NCBI GenBank assembly: GCA_002392325.1
Contig: DGGS01000051.1
Coordinates: forward strand, 1 to 24,044
DNA: 24,044 nt
From: Bacteroidales bacterium UBA3868
Lineage (GTDB): Bacteria > Bacteroidota > Bacteroidia > Bacteroidales > WCHB1-69
Direction of reading: 5' to 3'
A program made the position numbers and the translations under genes. Positions 16,507-24,044 of the stretch are shown piece after piece (position 1 is the stretch's first letter; every line of letters starts with the position of its first letter). The notes beneath the pieces are model-generated. The model had not been told where the DNA came from, did not search any database, and saw only the letters and a list, made by a program, of their open reading frames with translations.

Positions 16507-17745
16507 TTACAGTTTTGTGGGATCTATGGGGAAGATGAGATGCCCATTGTCCGCGTTATGCATCATGCATTGGTCGCAGATGGTGAGTTCGCCGTCCAAG
16601 CGGCGTTGCACCATGTCGCTGAGACGGTCTTTCAGCGCCTGGATGTCCACATGTTGGCAGATTTCGTTGGCGAAGGCGAACATGAGCAGTTTGCGCGCGC
16701 TGCGTTCTCCGATACCGCGTGTGCGGAGGTAGTACAATGCTTCGTCGTCCAGCTGCCCGACCGTGGCGCCATGGCTGCACTGCACATCGTCAGCATAGAT
16801 TTCCAGGAACGGTTGCGTGTTGATTTTCGCCTTGTCGGTGAGCAGGATGTTACGGTTGGTCTGGAAAGCGTTAGTGCGCTGTGCGTCGGGCTGCACCACC
16901 ACATGACCATGGAAACTGGCCTCCGCATCATCGTCCATAATGCCCTTGTACAGTTGGAAACTCTTGCAGTCGGGGCAGTTGTGCAGCACTTTGATGCGGT
17001 TGTCGCAATGTTGCGTTTTGTCAACCAGATAAAGACCGTACAGTTGCGCTTCCGCAAAGGGTTCGTTGAGGTTCACGTGGATGTTGTTACAGACATAACC
17101 CGCATTGAAGGTGATGGCGTTGGAGAGGAAGAAGGAATACCGTTTCTGATAGACATTGATGTGGTGGAAAAGCAGGGATTCCGCTTCCTTATTCTCGGTT
17201 TTGTAATAGTGCAATCGGGCGTTTTCCTCCAGGAAGATTCCCGTGAAAATGTTCAGGAATGTCTTGCCGTATTTGGAGGAGTCGTCGCATTGGATAAGCG
17301 AGAGTTCCGCATTCCTGCCCACATGGATGATGTTGCGGGTTTGCACCAGCAGGTCCTCGCGGGAGTTTACCAGGGAAACGATTTGGAAGGGTTGTGGAAC
17401 TTTTACATTGTCAGGCACATAGATGAAAATGCCGTCGGTGTATTGCGTCTCGTTGGAGGCAGTCAGGTCGTCCTTGTCTTCGGCGGCAAGTTGGTTGAGA
17501 TGGGCGTCCACCAGTTCGGGACACTCCTGAATGGCGGCTTTCAGACTTCCGGCCACTACACCGTTTTCATAGCGAGTGAGATGGGAATCCTTGTGCACAT
17601 ACCAACCATTGAGCAACGGCAGCATGACGGAGCCCATATTGGCTACCTGGCAGGTAAAATATTCTTCTACAGGCAGATATGGATCCGGCTGCTGTTGCAG
17701 CGTATAGTTCTTCAACTGTTTGGAATATTCGTCAAAGGGCTTCAT
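16507..17745 (-). CDS. sufD: Fe-S cluster assembly scaffold component SufD
   Basis: The product has 412 residues (E. coli SufD has 423). The central part alternates short beta-strands as in the SufB/SufD beta-helix. The conserved region CSHGATVGQLDDEALYYLRT begins at Cys323 with His325, followed by RGIGERSARKLLMFAFANEI, characteristic of the SufD C-terminal domain. SufD pairs with SufB and SufC in the SufBC2D complex, which builds Fe-S clusters in the cytoplasm. The start codon directly abuts the sufC stop with no intervening base, indicating translational coupling. An unusual feature is the C-terminal tail with CDQC (Cys390, Cys393), His396 and His402, which could bind metal. sufB is not adjacent, so it must lie elsewhere in the genome. 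Confidence 0.95.
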   Translation of the reverse strand: MKPFDEYSKQLKNYTLQQQPDPYLPVEEYFTCQVANMGSVMLPLLNGWYVHKDSHLTRYENGVVAGSLKAAIQECPELVDAHLNQLAAEDKDDLTASNETQYTDGIFIYVPDNVKVPQPFQIVSLVNSREDLLVQTRNIIHVGRNAELSLIQCDDSSKYGKTFLNIFTGIFLEENARLHYYKTENKEAESLLFHHINVYQKRYSFFLSNAITFNAGYVCNNIHVNLNEPFAEAQLYGLYLVDKTQHCDNRIKVLHNCPDCKSFQLYKGIMDDDAEASFHGHVVVQPDAQRTNAFQTNRNILLTDKAKINTQPFLEIYADDVQCSHGATVGQLDDEALYYLRTRGIGERSARKLLMFAFANEICQHVDIQALKDRLSDMVQRRLDGELTICDQCMMHNADNGHLIFPIDPTKL

Positions 17746-18510
17746 TTAGCTGAGTTTTCGTTGTTCGTACTCTTCTTTAATCCAGTCATACCCCCGCTTT
17801 TCGAGTTCCAGTGCCAGTTCCTTCGGACCGGTTTTCACGATTTTACCGTCAAACAGCACATGCACCACATCGGGCACAATGTAGTCGAGCAGGCGTTGGT
17901 AGTGGGTGATGACGATGGTGGCGTTGTCGGGGCTCTTGAGTTGGTTCACACCGTTGGCCACAATACGCAGGGCGTCAATGTCCAGGCCGGAGTCCGTCTC
18001 GTCCAGAATGGACAGGGTGGGTTCGAGCATGGCCATTTGGAAGATCTCGTTGCGTTTCTTCTCGCCGCCGGAGAACCCTTCGTTCACGGAGCGGTTGCTG
18101 AGTTTTTCGGTCAGTTCCACCACCTTCTTTTTCTCGTTCATCAGTTTGAGGAACTGTGCGCCGTTCAGCGGGTCAAGACCACGGTATTGGCGTATCTCGT
18201 TCAGTGCGGTGCGCATGAAGTTGGCGATGCTCACGCCCGGAATCTCCACGGGATATTGGAATCCGATGAAAATGCCCTCGCGCGCGCGGTCCTCAATGCT
18301 CAAATCCATCAGGTTTTTGCCCTTGTAGATAATGTTACCTTCGGTGACATCGTAGCCGTCCTTGCCGGCAATGACCGAGGCCAAGGTGCTCTTTCCGGTG
18401 CCGTTAGGCCCCATGATGGCGTGCACCTCCCCGGCGTTAACTTCCAGATTCACACCTTTTAATATCTCTCTTCCTTTAATGGAAACATGCAGGTTTTCAA
18501 TTTTTAGCAT
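17746..18510 (-). CDS. sufC: Fe-S cluster assembly ATPase SufC
   Basis: The 254-residue ABC-type ATPase carries Walker A GPNGTGKST (34-42), Q-loop Q85, the signature FSGGEKKRNE starting at residue 146, Walker B LSILDETDSGLD (167-178) and switch His203. The modified signature (KKRNE) is typical of SufC. SufC powers the SufBC2D scaffold. I place the start at ATG 18510 (MLKIENLHVS). The frame stays open for 14 more codons to 18552, but a TATCTTTG -7 element at 18530-18537 lies inside that extension, so the shorter form is right. The gene is first of the probable sufC-sufD-rlmH-M20 operon, and its promoter faces away from the helicase gene promoter. Confidence 0.96.
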   Translation of the reverse strand: MLKIENLHVSIKGREILKGVNLEVNAGEVHAIMGPNGTGKSTLASVIAGKDGYDVTEGNIIYKGKNLMDLSIEDRAREGIFIGFQYPVEIPGVSIANFMRTALNEIRQYRGLDPLNGAQFLKLMNEKKKVVELTEKLSNRSVNEGFSGGEKKRNEIFQMAMLEPTLSILDETDSGLDIDALRIVANGVNQLKSPDNATIVITHYQRLLDYIVPDVVHVLFDGKIVKTGPKELALELEKRGYDWIKEEYEQRKLS

Positions 18511-18529
18511 AATGTGTTTTTTAGGGCTG

Positions 18530-18537
18530 CAAAGATA
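18530..18537 (-). promoter_or_regulatory. -7 promoter element of the sufC operon
   Basis: On the minus strand this reads TATCTTTG, the Bacteroidota -7 consensus, 19 bases before the sufC ATG. No clear -33 TTTG is present at 19-21 bases distance. Confidence 0.68.
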
Positions 18538-18569
18538 CGCAATATGACGCATTCTTCGGTGTTTTTTTG

Positions 18570-18577
18570 TAACTTTG
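18570..18577 (+). promoter_or_regulatory. -7 promoter element of the AddA-like helicase gene
   Basis: TAACTTTG fits TAnnTTTG and precedes the helicase ATG by 37 bases. It lies 32 bases from the opposite-facing sufC element, so the -33 regions of the two promoters would cross each other. Confidence 0.6.
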
Positions 18578-18614
18578 CACTTCGATTTCTGAACCTTGAA
18601 TTTTTAATTTTTAT

Positions 18615-21600
18615 ATGTTTACCACCTATTCCGCTTCCGCCGGCTCCGGCAAAACCACCAACCTTGTCGCCGATTATCTGTCTCTCTGCTTCCATTTCGA
18701 CAAACGCCATATCAGCCAACATATTGACGAACACCAGTTGGATTTATACCAGAAAATCCTTGCCATTACCTTTACCAATAACGCCAGTAGCGAGATGAAG
18801 AGCCGTATTGTGCAAACACTGCACATTATGGCCTTCAAGAAAAAAAGTTCGTTTGATGATGGCACAAAAGCCATCTATGACATGGTGGTGAAAAAACTTT
18901 TCGGTGAGAATCCGGAGTTGGAGGAGGATGTGATGGAACAATTCTTGGCGGTTGAATCCAAAGAACTGCTCCGGCGTATCATTTTCGATTATGCGCGCTT
19001 CACGATATCCACTATCGACAGCTTCTTCCAGCGTGTGATACGCTCGTCGGCCCTTACCCTGGACCTCAATCTCAATTATGCCGTGCAGATTGACATGGAT
19101 GAGTTTTATCTCCAGGCCATCGACCAACTTTTGAACGAACTGTCCGCTGAATCGGATTTGGCGCGCCGTGTTATCTTCTTGTTAGACAATGCGATGGAGG
19201 ATACCGGCAGAATGGATGTGGACCGGGTTCTGAAAACCACGCTGGAAATCCTTTACGATAATGCGGAGAAAAATCTCGATTATCTTGAAATTCTGGCCAG
19301 TTCCGACGAAGAAGAGATGCGGAAGTATATTCAAAATCTCAGGAAAAACATAAAAACCATTCCCGATATTCTCAAAAATAAATTGAAAACGATTACGCAA
19401 GAGGGGGATGTCTGGATGAAAAAACTAGACCTCAATTTTCAAAAAAACAGCTTGAACAAGTGGTTTACTAAAGTCCAAGAGGATCCGATTGGCAATTATG
19501 TGAAGTGTTTTGAAGATTTCAGAGGAGCAAAGGGCAAACTTTTCAAAAAGGGTAGCTTTACAGATGACGAACAGGCGCGGATTGACGAGTGCCTGCCTCA
19601 TATTGAAGATTGTTTCAAACGGATGGTCGATGTGCAGAATAAATGGCGCGGACAGTACCTTGACAGCGAAATCCGGAATAAAAATGCGGACAAATTGTTG
19701 ATGCTGAATGATTTGAAGCTGAAGATGGAAGAAATCAAACGCCAAAATAATGTGTTTATTCTTGGAGAATCCAATACGCTGATTTACAAGACGATCCAAC
19801 AACGCGGGTTTGAGACGCTCTTCGACCGCATCAAGTTTGAGAATTTCTTTATCGATGAGTTTCAGGACACCTCCAAAATGCAGTGGGATGACCTCAAACC
19901 CATCATTATCAATAACGCCCTCTCCCAATCCGACCGCCAGGTTTCCCTCTTCGGGGATGTGAAGCAAGCTATTTACCGTTTCCGCAACGGAGATGCGGAT
20001 TTGTTTTATAAGCTTTTGGATTACAATCGTTTACAACAAGATTCGGATTTGCGTGTGATAGACAAGGACCATTATGAGCAGGTTCCGTTAGACACCAATT
20101 ATCGCTCGATGAAGTCGGTGGTGGAATTCAATAATGAGTTCTTTGATTATTATTCCAAGGAGTTGGGTTTGGACAAGTACTATGCGGAGGGGTTGAAACA
20201 GCAGGTGTTCTTCCAGAAACTGGGATTGGTGCAGGTGTTCACATTCACATCTAAAGATAAAAAGGAATATAAGCGCTTAAATCGTCCGTTAGACAAAGAC
20301 TTTTTGGATCAGGTGTTGAATGATGATGCCATTAAAGTACAGGATATGGATGTGTTGTGTGCCGTGGAAGATGCCCGCGCGCGCGGCTACGCTGACCGTG
20401 ACATTGCCATTCTCTGTCGTGACCATAAGGTGTGCAAACGATTGGCAGACACTATGTTGCGAATGGGATGGAATGTGGTTACAAAAAAATCGCTCAGTTT
20501 GGGTGCTTCGGTGGATGTGAATCTCATCATTTACACGCTCCAGTATCTGTTGCACCCCGACGATTCCGTGTCCAAAAGCACAATCCTGTATCATGTCGCA
20601 CAATTGCAGCATGAACATGACATTTTTGCCAACTATGTCCCTAAAATAAAAGAGGCCGGATTTTTCGAAAAACTCCTGGCAGAGAGGTTCCAGAAGCCCA
20701 TTCCTCGCGAGAAATGGCTTGCCGAACCGCTTTTCCTGCTGGTGAAAGACATCATTCTCTATTATGGCATGCAGAATCTGCAAAGTCCGTTCTTGGTTGA
20801 GTTTGAGAGTTATGTGTGGCAGTATTTGCAGAACTACAACGGTGAGATTTCCAAATTCCTGATGTGGTGGTGGCAGCAGGTGGATAACGACAAATTGCCT
20901 TCCCTGACCTTGCCCCCTGGTCAAAACGCCATCAATATCAGCACGATACATGCCTCCAAAGGATTGCAATATCCCGTGGTGATTTTGCCAAATACCAGTC
21001 CGAGAGAGAAACCTATTCCAGTTTGGGACAAAGTGGATGACAGGAAGGTGGCTTATGTGGAGTTGAGTGATAAGAACAGCATTGGCTCATCGTATGAAGC
21101 GAAATTTGTGGAAGAACGACTTGGCGCCAACATGGATGAGTTGAATGTGTTGTATGTGGCACAGACCCGTGCGCGTGACATGCTGTACATTTCCGCCCAG
21201 AAAGAGACAAAAAACGCGTATGGCGATAATCTTAAATCTTTTTGCACGCTTAAAAGGGACGATTCTCAAGATATTGATCCTCAAAAATATAAGCCCTTTT
21301 TGAGTATCGAGCATGACGAGGAAGACGATCGGTATTTTTATCTTGGTGACTTGGATTGGAAGAAACCCCAAAAGAAGAATTCGGATGCGGACCAGAATCC
21401 GGCCGTTACGCCTGAAATGGTGAAGTCGGATTTTGAGTTCGGGCAGATAGAGATGGTGTACGAACCGGAAATTTCGGCGGACGATCCGCGCGCCGAAGGA
21501 ACTTTTGTCCACGATTTCTTATCTCGGCTGTCCGATTTTCCGCAAACAGAAGATGCTGTGGAACAATGTGTTGCGGATGTGGATGAAACTAAGAAGCCTC

Positions 21601-21875
21601 GTTTACGTGAGGTTTTTGCCCATGTCATGGCGGATGCGGAACTGCGCCCGTGCTTCGCCCAAGGTGTGCGTGTGTCGAATGAAGTGACAATTTTGGATGC
21701 GAACGGGAAAGAGCACCGTCCCGACCGAGTGGTCTTTTTCGATGACAGGGTAGTGGTGATAGACTACAAAACTGGTAATCCGCACGAGCAATACCAAAAG
21801 CAAATAGACGAATATTGCGCATTACTGCGCAATATGGGATATGAGAATGTGGAAGGAAAATTGCTGTACGTTTAG
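18615..21875 (+). CDS. AddA/RecB-like UvrD-family helicase with C-terminal PD-(D/E)XK nuclease
   Basis: The protein has 1086 residues. Superfamily 1 helicase motifs appear in order: Walker A ASAGSGKT (7-14), AITFTNNASSEMKSRI (motif Ia, about 50-65), IDEFQDT (413-419), LFGDVKQAIYRFRNGDADLF (motif III, near 450), NYRSMKSVVEFN (motif IV), STIHASKGLQYPVV (motif V, near 779), and LYVAQTRARDMLYI (motif VI). The C-terminus holds a RecB-type nuclease: GTFVHDFLSRL, HRPDRVVFF, VVIDYKTG with the catalytic Asp/Lys near 1050, and QKQIDEY. This is the AddA architecture for double-strand-break end resection with loading of RecA. The usual AddB-like partner is not adjacent in this window. The start ATG follows a TAACTTTG element. 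The stop codon overlaps that of the convergent prfA by four bases. AddA is my best call; a family-level name is safer than the gene symbol. Confidence 0.9.
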   Translation: MFTTYSASAGSGKTTNLVADYLSLCFHFDKRHISQHIDEHQLDLYQKILAITFTNNASSEMKSRIVQTLHIMAFKKKSSFDDGTKAIYDMVVKKLFGENPELEEDVMEQFLAVESKELLRRIIFDYARFTISTIDSFFQRVIRSSALTLDLNLNYAVQIDMDEFYLQAIDQLLNELSAESDLARRVIFLLDNAMEDTGRMDVDRVLKTTLEILYDNAEKNLDYLEILASSDEEEMRKYIQNLRKNIKTIPDILKNKLKTITQEGDVWMKKLDLNFQKNSLNKWFTKVQEDPIGNYVKCFEDFRGAKGKLFKKGSFTDDEQARIDECLPHIEDCFKRMVDVQNKWRGQYLDSEIRNKNADKLLMLNDLKLKMEEIKRQNNVFILGESNTLIYKTIQQRGFETLFDRIKFENFFIDEFQDTSKMQWDDLKPIIINNALSQSDRQVSLFGDVKQAIYRFRNGDADLFYKLLDYNRLQQDSDLRVIDKDHYEQVPLDTNYRSMKSVVEFNNEFFDYYSKELGLDKYYAEGLKQQVFFQKLGLVQVFTFTSKDKKEYKRLNRPLDKDFLDQVLNDDAIKVQDMDVLCAVEDARARGYADRDIAILCRDHKVCKRLADTMLRMGWNVVTKKSLSLGASVDVNLIIYTLQYLLHPDDSVSKSTILYHVAQLQHEHDIFANYVPKIKEAGFFEKLLAERFQKPIPREKWLAEPLFLLVKDIILYYGMQNLQSPFLVEFESYVWQYLQNYNGEISKFLMWWWQQVDNDKLPSLTLPPGQNAINISTIHASKGLQYPVVILPNTSPREKPIPVWDKVDDRKVAYVELSDKNSIGSSYEAKFVEERLGANMDELNVLYVAQTRARDMLYISAQKETKNAYGDNLKSFCTLKRDDSQDIDPQKYKPFLSIEHDEEDDRYFYLGDLDWKKPQKKNSDADQNPAVTPEMVKSDFEFGQIEMVYEPEISADDPRAEGTFVHDFLSRLSDFPQTEDAVEQCVADVDETKKPRLREVFAHVMADAELRPCFAQGVRVSNEVTILDANGKEHRPDRVVFFDDRVVVIDYKTGNPHEQYQKQIDEYCALLRNMGYENVEGKLLYV

Positions 21876-22984
21876 ACGATATCCTCTTTCAATCGTTCGG
21901 CGTTTTCGGCCACCTGCAGGGCTTGGAGCACCTCCTCAATGTCGCCGTTCATGAAGTTGGCGAGGTTGTACATGGTGTAGTTGATGCGGTGGTCTGTCAC
22001 TCTGCCTTGCGGATAGTTGTATGTGCGTATCTTGGCACTACGGTCTCCTGTGGAGACGAGCGACTTGCGCTTGTTGGCGATGTCGTCAACATATTTCTGA
22101 TGTTCTTTATCATATATGAATGTGCGCAGGCGGGCGAGCGCGCGTTCTTTATTCTTAGGTTGGTCGCGCGTTTCGGTACATTCTATGAGGATTTCTTCCG
22201 TTTCTCCGGTGTTAGGATTCTTCCAGTTGTACCTCAGTCTGACGCCGCTCTCCACTTTGTTCACATTTTGTCCGCCGGCTCCCGAACTGCGGAATGTGTC
22301 CCATTTGATTTCCCCTTCATTAATGTTGACTTCAAAAGGCGCTGCTTCCGGCAGTATAGCTACTGTTGCGGCTGAGGTGTGCAGGCGTCCCTGTGTCTCT
22401 GTCGCCGGCACTCTCTGCACGCGGTGTACGCCACTTTCGTATTTCAGCACGCCGTAGACACCGTCACCCGATACCGAACAGATGATTTCTTTATATCCGC
22501 CCACGGCTCCCGGTGTGTAACTGGAAATCTGCATGTTCCATCCCTTCGACTCTATGTATTTGCTGTACATGCGGAAGAGGTCTCCGGCGAACAGTGCCGC
22601 CTCGTCGCCGCCCGTTCCGCTTCGTATTTCCAGAATGGCGTTTTTGTCATCCTCCGGGTCTTTGGGTATCAGGAGCATTTTGATTTCGTCTTCTATCTTC
22701 GGAATCTGGCTCTCGCAATGGCTGATTTCTTCTCTTGCCATCTCCTTGAGCTCTGCGTCGTCTTCGTTGAGGAGGATTTGTTTGCTTTCCTGATAACTGT
22801 CCAGCAGGTTCTTGTAGGTCTTGCGCACCGCCATGAGTTTTTCCAGGTCTTTGTATTCCTTGGTCAGTTTGACATAGCGTTCTTGATTGCTGATGACGTT
22901 GGGGTCGGCAATCAGGGTACCCACTTCGGTGAAGCGGGAATGCAGGCTGTCAAGCTTTTCTAAAAGAGAGGATGCTTCTGCCAT
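21872..22984 (-). CDS. prfA: Peptide chain release factor 1 (RF1)
   Basis: The 370-residue product starts MAEASSLLEKLDSL. An upstream in-frame extension of 18 codons overlaps the promoter and is rejected. Class-I release factor marks are present: the long N-terminal helical domain, RSGTGGDEAALFAGDLFRMY (121-140), the PAT tripeptide at 193-195 that reads UAA/UAG and identifies RF1 rather than RF2, and the GGQ peptidyl-tRNA hydrolysis motif at 237-239 in SGAGGQNVNKVESGVRL. The ending IRTYNYPQGRVTDHRIN is also RF1-like. It terminates translation at UAA and UAG codons. A good promoter lies just upstream. The hemK/prmC methyltransferase often found next to prfA is not here. Confidence 0.97.
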   Translation of the reverse strand: MAEASSLLEKLDSLHSRFTEVGTLIADPNVISNQERYVKLTKEYKDLEKLMAVRKTYKNLLDSYQESKQILLNEDDAELKEMAREEISHCESQIPKIEDEIKMLLIPKDPEDDKNAILEIRSGTGGDEAALFAGDLFRMYSKYIESKGWNMQISSYTPGAVGGYKEIICSVSGDGVYGVLKYESGVHRVQRVPATETQGRLHTSAATVAILPEAAPFEVNINEGEIKWDTFRSSGAGGQNVNKVESGVRLRYNWKNPNTGETEEILIECTETRDQPKNKERALARLRTFIYDKEHQKYVDDIANKRKSLVSTGDRSAKIRTYNYPQGRVTDHRINYTMYNLANFMNGDIEEVLQALQVAENAERLKEDIV

Positions 22985-23002
22985 TGTTTTGATATTTTGG
23001 TG

Positions 23003-23034
23003 CAAAATTACAAAATATGCGCAAGGTGACCAAA
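23003..23034 (-). promoter_or_regulatory. Bacteroidota promoter of prfA
   Basis: On the minus strand a TTTG -33 box (23031-23034), a 20-base spacer and TAATTTTG (23003-23010) form the best promoter match in the window. The prfA ATG follows 18 bases later. Confidence 0.75.
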
Positions 23035-23104
23035 CCATAACGGTCCAATCGGATAAGATGCTGACAGGTTCTTTGACAATTCTCTACGGGTCCGGCTGTT
23101 CTGG

Positions 23105-23923
23105 TCAGCGTGTTTTAATGATCCAGAGATACCACATACATGCGGTTATCATTACGCCCACGATGATGGCAAAGACGGAGGCTTCGGCACCGAAAGTGCC
23201 TCCCGTTATGATTTCCGGTCCCGTGATAACGGGCTTGATGATGCTCGAATCGTTGGTGCCTGAAACGGCAAATCCCAGTACGGGGCCCTCCAGCACGTTC
23301 CACGCCCAGTGTATGCCGATGGGCAGCCACAGCGTGCCACTGACTTTGTAAGCCATGCCGAGCATCAGTCCCGCCTCTATGGCGATAGCTGCCACGCTCC
23401 ATATTGTGGCTTCCTCATTGAAGATATGCAGTACGCCAAACAGCAAGGCGGATACAGCCAGTGCCCAGAGGGTGTTCCACCGTTTGTCTATATAGCGGAA
23501 GACGATGCCCCTGAAGATGACTTCCTCGCCACATGCTACGAGGAAGAAGAATGAGAGTTGGGTGTAAAAAGCGCTGCTGAAAGCTGCTGAACCTATCCTG
23601 TACCATCCTCCGAGAGCCATCACTCCTGTTACTATTACAAAAAAGACGGCCCCTGTCAATATGCCTGTCGTGATTTTGAGGGGAAACTGGCGGAGGCCCA
23701 GTGTGGATGTCCACCCATTTTCCGTCAGGCGTATGTATAGTGCGTACAGCGCGAGTGTTACTCCTCCGAGCGCAAAACCGGCAATAACCGCTACTATGTC
23801 ATTGCTGAAAACGGAGGATAAACCCTGCATCAGGGCATATACAATAAGAAATAACAGCGTGCCTGCCAGTATGAGCAGTATGCTGAGCCACCATGACATG
23901 TTTTCAATCTTCAGTGCTTTCAT
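23105..23923 (-). CDS. CPBP-family intramembrane metalloprotease (type II CAAX prenyl protease-like)
   Basis: The product is 272 residues from ATG 23923 (MKALKIENMS). The frame is open a further eight codons, but the -7 element at 23945-23952 overlaps that extension. At least six hydrophobic membrane segments are visible. The CPBP/Abi motifs are complete: EEVIFR with E133, E134 and R138, then FGVLH (F162, H166), then HWAWN (H205, N209); these form the metal site of the Rce1 family. In bacteria these proteases act in the inner membrane in diverse roles, some linked to bacteriocin immunity or membrane-protein processing; no specific substrate can be inferred. Neighbours (prfA downstream, 120 bases away with its own promoter) give no functional hint. 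Confidence 0.9.
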   Translation of the reverse strand: MKALKIENMSWWLSILLILAGTLLFLIVYALMQGLSSVFSNDIVAVIAGFALGGVTLALYALYIRLTENGWTSTLGLRQFPLKITTGILTGAVFFVIVTGVMALGGWYRIGSAAFSSAFYTQLSFFFLVACGEEVIFRGIVFRYIDKRWNTLWALAVSALLFGVLHIFNEEATIWSVAAIAIEAGLMLGMAYKVSGTLWLPIGIHWAWNVLEGPVLGFAVSGTNDSSIIKPVITGPEIITGGTFGAEASVFAIIVGVMITACMWYLWIIKTR

Positions 23924-23944
23924 CTTGAATAAATATCTGTGATA

Positions 23945-23952
23945 CAAAGGTA
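23945..23952 (-). promoter_or_regulatory. -7 promoter element of the CPBP protease gene
   Basis: The minus strand reads TACCTTTG, an exact TAnnTTTG match, 21 bases before the ATG at 23923. A TTTG at 23968-23971 could be a -33 box but the 15-base spacer is short. Confidence 0.55.
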
Positions 23953-23988
23953 TTTATTTTTTATCATCAAAAAACGCTGCTGGCGTGA

Positions 23989-24044
23989 TTATTTTTTTCT
24001 TTTGGAGGAGCCGGATTTTTTATCGCGATACATGAAAACTTTTA
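23989..24044 (-). CDS. Probable C-terminal end of a further minus-strand gene (truncated by window edge)
   Basis: An open minus-strand frame enters from the right edge and ends at TAA (23989-23991). Its last residues are KVFMYRDKKSGSSKRKK. A basic Lys/Arg/Ser tail of this kind is common at the C-terminus of nucleic-acid-binding or ribosome-associated proteins, but only 17 residues are visible, so the family cannot be named. Orientation and the 65-base spacing to the CPBP gene fit a real gene end. It could also be a chance open frame. Confidence 0.4.
   Translation of the reverse strand, partial: KVFMYRDKKSGSSKRKK

Noticed and set aside
16540..18462. Plus-strand open frame of 640 codons opposite sufC and sufD
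   Set aside because: It lies wholly antisense to two confidently identified genes, has no recognisable domain, is unusually rich in Val, His and Gln as antisense frames are, and has no promoter. It is a by-product of codon bias in the suf genes.
22985..23038. 18-codon N-terminal extension of prfA
   Set aside because: It spans the prfA promoter (23003-23034), and the family N-terminus matches the internal ATG at 22984.
1..24044. CRISPR arrays, insertion sequences, prophage genes, toxin-antitoxin pairs or other defence islands
   Set aside because: Reading both strands I found no spaced direct repeats, no transposase or integrase, and no phage or defence-system motif. The CPBP protease and the AddA-like protein can occur near such systems but here sit among core genes.

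Overview
The window is a stretch of chromosome from a Bacteroidota bacterium, most likely of the order Bacteroidales. Three things point there. It carries sprA, the giant outer-membrane translocon gene of the type IX secretion system (T9SS). Many genes are preceded by the Bacteroidota -7 promoter element TAnnTTTG, usually TATCTTTG, and Shine-Dalgarno sequences are largely absent. It also has a SusC/TonB-type receptor with an N-terminal carboxypeptidase-regulatory-like domain. By eye the coding DNA has moderate GC and the short intergenic gaps are AT-rich. I see no phage, insertion sequence, CRISPR array or horizontally acquired island.

Layout, plus strand, 1-14.8 kb: the 3' part of a long-chain acyl-CoA ligase gene; a long imperfect hairpin (likely terminator); ruvA (Holliday junction branch migration) followed after 13 nt by sprA with a TTG start; a small unrecognised putative lipoprotein; an MltF-like lytic transglycosylase, also with a TTG start; purD, overlapping the transglycosylase stop codon; a TonB-dependent receptor; then tRNA-Asp(GTC) with a hairpin terminator that can also serve the minus-strand gene facing it.

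Minus strand, 14.8-18.5 kb: a probable operon read sufC-sufD-rlmH-M20 amidohydrolase (Fe-S cluster assembly, 23S rRNA methylation, amide hydrolysis). The sufC promoter lies back to back with that of a plus-strand AddA/RecB-like helicase-nuclease (18.6-21.9 kb). That gene converges on prfA (release factor 1) with stop codons sharing four bases. Beyond prfA are a CPBP-family membrane protease and, at the right edge, the likely 3' end of one more minus-strand gene.

The genes form no single dedicated system. They are core functions (DNA recombination and repair, purine synthesis, translation, Fe-S assembly) mixed with envelope functions (T9SS translocon, transglycosylase, receptor, lipoprotein). 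I did not find a convincing new multi-gene system. The most unusual non-coding structures are two degenerate tandem arrays with a 7-bp period (GGTGAAR at about 14463-14506 and GATTATA at about 15935-16021), a 66-nt hairpin upstream of ruvA, and an inverted repeat of the -7 element upstream of the tRNA. No intergenic stretch exceeds 300 bases.
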